DNA from: JAZGDL01 sp036477795
Lineage (GTDB): Bacteria; Planctomycetota; Phycisphaerae; UBA1845
NCBI GenBank assembly: GCA_036477795.1
Contig: JAZGDL010000131.1
Coordinates: 1 to 14,114, forward strand
Length of the DNA stretch: 14,114 nt
Direction: 5' to 3'
A program made the position numbers and the translations under genes. Under the pieces are notes generated by a model, which made no database searches, was not told where the DNA came from, and worked only from the letters and a program-made list of their open reading frames with translations. Shown one piece after another: positions 12,896 through 14,114 of this stretch (position 1 is the first letter of the stretch; the number at the start of each line of letters is the position of its first letter).

Positions 12896-13618
12896 CTAAC
12901 CGTCCTCTCTGGAGAACTCGAACTTGACCTTCTTGGTCTCGCCGTCGGCCACCGTGACTTCCCTGGTCTTGGTGCCGTACTTCTCATGCCAGGCTACCAG
13001 TTCATAGGTCCCCGCCGGCAGCCCTTCGATGGTCACGACGCCGTCGTCTCCGCTGGCGCCGAAGAACGGATGTTTCATGACGCCGGCGTAGGCCTTCATC
13101 CAGGGGTGCACGTCACACTTGACCGGCACCATGACCTCCGCTCTCTTGAAGGTCATCTTCTCGATCAGGCCCTTCTTCGGCTGGCTCTTGTTGAACTCGG
13201 GATTCTTCTTGGGCGTGAAATGGATGTTGTGGGCCGTGGGGTCGCTGTTGTGAATCTCCAGCATCTGCCCCACCCGGACACCAAAGACACGCGGCACGTA
13301 AACGCAGCCCTTCTGATCCAATACGACGTGTTCCTCCGGCACGGGATAGTCGCCTTCGGGTGCGTTCTTTACATAGACAAAGACGTTTCTGAGGGTGTTG
13401 TTCTCGTTGGTGAGCACGGTCTCGGAGCGCGGAGGCGTCCCTTGGTGAAAGCCGGTGCACTCCTTGTTCATGTTCTTCATCCGCTTGCCCTTGTAGGGCT
13501 TACCCTGCCAGAAGATCTTGGCCTTGATGGTCGCGCCCTCCGCCATGGCCAGCGAGGGCAGCGCCAGCAGGAGGGTACACATAACGGCTGTTCCGTTTGT
13601 CCATTTCGTTCGTTTCAT
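12896..13618 (-). CDS. exported plastocyanin-like copper protein with C-terminal beta-sandwich
   Basis: A 240-residue periplasmic protein. Residues 1-26 are a signal peptide ending AMA. A cupredoxin-like region follows (about 27-185): NIHF with H130/H133 and KCDVHPWM with C168, H171 and M174, the C-x2-H-x2-M spacing of type I copper sites. The C-terminal part (about 186-240: DDGVVTIEGLPAGTYELVAW) resembles a small carboxypeptidase-regulatory-like beta-sandwich. Similar proteins are often annotated as methylamine-utilisation-like or plastocyanin-like. Copper binding is inferred from the motif. AAGGAG at 13628-13633 lies nine bases before ATG 13616-13618. Next comes ctaA, five bases downstream, then ctaB. 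The context suggests an electron donor to, or copper donor for, the oxidase; the extra cysteines C54 and C105 may form a disulfide. Confidence 0.84.
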   Translation of the reverse strand: MKRTKWTNGTAVMCTLLLALPSLAMAEGATIKAKIFWQGKPYKGKRMKNMNKECTGFHQGTPPRSETVLTNENNTLRNVFVYVKNAPEGDYPVPEEHVVLDQKGCVYVPRVFGVRVGQMLEIHNSDPTAHNIHFTPKKNPEFNKSQPKKGLIEKMTFKRAEVMVPVKCDVHPWMKAYAGVMKHPFFGASGDDGVVTIEGLPAGTYELVAWHEKYGTKTREVTVADGETKKVKFEFSREDG

Positions 13619-13627
13619 TGACGTGTT

Positions 13628-13633
13628 CTCCTT
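13628..13633 (-). promoter_or_regulatory. ribosome binding site of the plastocyanin-like gene
   Basis: The minus strand reads AAGGAG, nine bases ahead of the ATG at 13616-13618. Confidence 0.7.
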
Positions 13634-13740
13634 ATGCGTCGTTGGAATCTTGCTAATACTGCGTTTCAGGAATCATACGGCTACACCTACGGATGGGTTC
13701 CCCACCCCTAGGTACGGGTTCAGTGTGTTTGTGCTCGATT

Positions 13741-13802
13741 CCGAGCCCTGAGCGCCAGCGACGGGTGGGGGTAGTCACCCCGCGCTGGCGCTTGGGGCTC
13801 GG
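13741..13802. repeat. long imperfect hairpin with GAGCGCCAGCG arms
   Basis: The left arm 13741-13767 (CCGAGCCCTGAGCGCCAGCG onward) pairs with 13776-13802 almost along its whole length: two adjacent mismatches (TG against TT) and small bulges near the loop. It stands in the 264-base gap between the partial right-edge gene and the plastocyanin-like gene. No T run follows on the minus strand, so it is more likely a dispersed palindrome or a processing/pausing site than a plain terminator. Confidence 0.8.
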
Positions 13803-13882
13803 ATCCGGCGTTCGTTTCGTCAATCTGCGTCACCCAGTGCGCTAGACACATACCCCCTGGAAGGGGTGGGGCGCCGTGGTAC

Positions 13883-14114
13883 TCACGGCCCCCAGTCGTC
13901 CTCGTCGTCCTTCACTTTGCCGCCCTGGTCCTCCGCGCCGTAGCCCTCCTCTTCGCCTTCTTCCTCTTCCTCCTCTTCTTCTTCGGACTCATCAAAGGCT
14001 GCTTCTCCGGCGTCGGGCAGGCCGCCGGGCTGGATGGCGGTGTAGTTCTTGACCCCGGCGTTGTACATGAAGTCCATCAAGAGCTGCATCTGCTCCTCGC
14101 CGGTGGAGCCGAAG
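13883..14114 (-). CDS. C-terminal end of an unidentified protein with Glu-rich tail (partial)
   Basis: The frame runs in from the right edge (FGSTGEEQMQLLMDFMYNAG onward) and ends at TGA 13885-13883, so only the last 76 residues are visible. The first 30 look like an amphipathic helix, the kind that ends many small c-type cytochromes, but no CxxCH is in view and that identity is a guess. The rest is a tail with nine consecutive Glu followed by GEEE, then AEDQGGKVKDDEDDWGP. The tail is similar in make-up and order to the CoxB tail. The gene lies 264 bases upstream of the plastocyanin-like gene on the same strand and may belong to the same oxidase module. Confidence 0.6.
   Translation of the reverse strand, partial: FGSTGEEQMQLLMDFMYNAGVKNYTAIQPGGLPDAGEAAFDESEEEEEEEEEGEEEGYGAEDQGGKVKDDEDDWGP

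Noticed and set aside
11943..12899. 318-codon plus-strand frame over ctaA
   Set aside because: Antisense to ctaA, whose histidines and helices are conserved; the frame merely stays open at high GC and across stop-free palindromes.
13852..13866. ACCCC-GGGGT mini-dyad as terminator of the right-edge gene
   Set aside because: Five-base stem without a T tract; too weak to support.

Overview
The window looks like bacterial chromosome from a member of the Planctomycetota or a close relative. This is an inference from three things: a Ser/Thr kinase with an N-terminal CxxC/CxxC zinc ribbon, an aa3-type oxidase locus with a plastocyanin-like periplasmic gene beside the heme A genes, and a very dense load of short palindromic and tandem repeats. 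No rRNA, tRNA, CRISPR array or intact transposase was seen.

Layout. 1-574: no confident gene; one short frame enters from the left edge, followed by a palindrome cluster. 575-2323 (-): membrane Ser/Thr kinase with two copies of a secretin/pilus N-terminal-like domain outside the membrane. 2324-2925: non-coding, with a 140-bp MITE-like element and other palindromes. 2926-3885 (-): sugar-nucleotide epimerase of the UDP-glucuronate 4-epimerase type. 3886-4203: tandem AAGGTC/GACCTT heptamer tract. 4204-6181 (-): an SCO - DUF420/CtaM - orphan DNA methyltransferase gene string. 6182-6785: divergent non-coding region with two related hairpins. 6786-10862 (+): coxB-coxA-coxC-ctaF plus a small membrane protein. 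10863-10956: three repeat copies between convergent genes. 10957-14114 (-): unidentified acidic-tailed protein (partial), plastocyanin-like protein, ctaA, ctaB, read in that order.

How the genes work together. The right two thirds is one cytochrome c oxidase module: structural subunits on the plus strand, heme A synthesis (CtaB then CtaA chemistry) convergent on the minus strand, and copper insertion/assembly (SCO, CtaM) divergent upstream. The plastocyanin-like protein may carry electrons or copper for the same complex.

Most unusual signals. (1) A 22-bp palindrome, CCCACGGATTC followed by its reverse complement, recurs five times: once between coxB and coxA, and four times inside the open frames of coxC, ctaB and ctaA (twice). 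It is read in all three frames and stays in frame every time. It resembles in principle the protein-coding palindromic elements of Rickettsia. (2) CoxA keeps the whole D proton pathway but has Ile354 where the K-pathway lysine should be. (3) CoxB and the partial protein at the right edge end in similar Glu-rich tails carrying DQGG and a terminal acidic-Trp motif.
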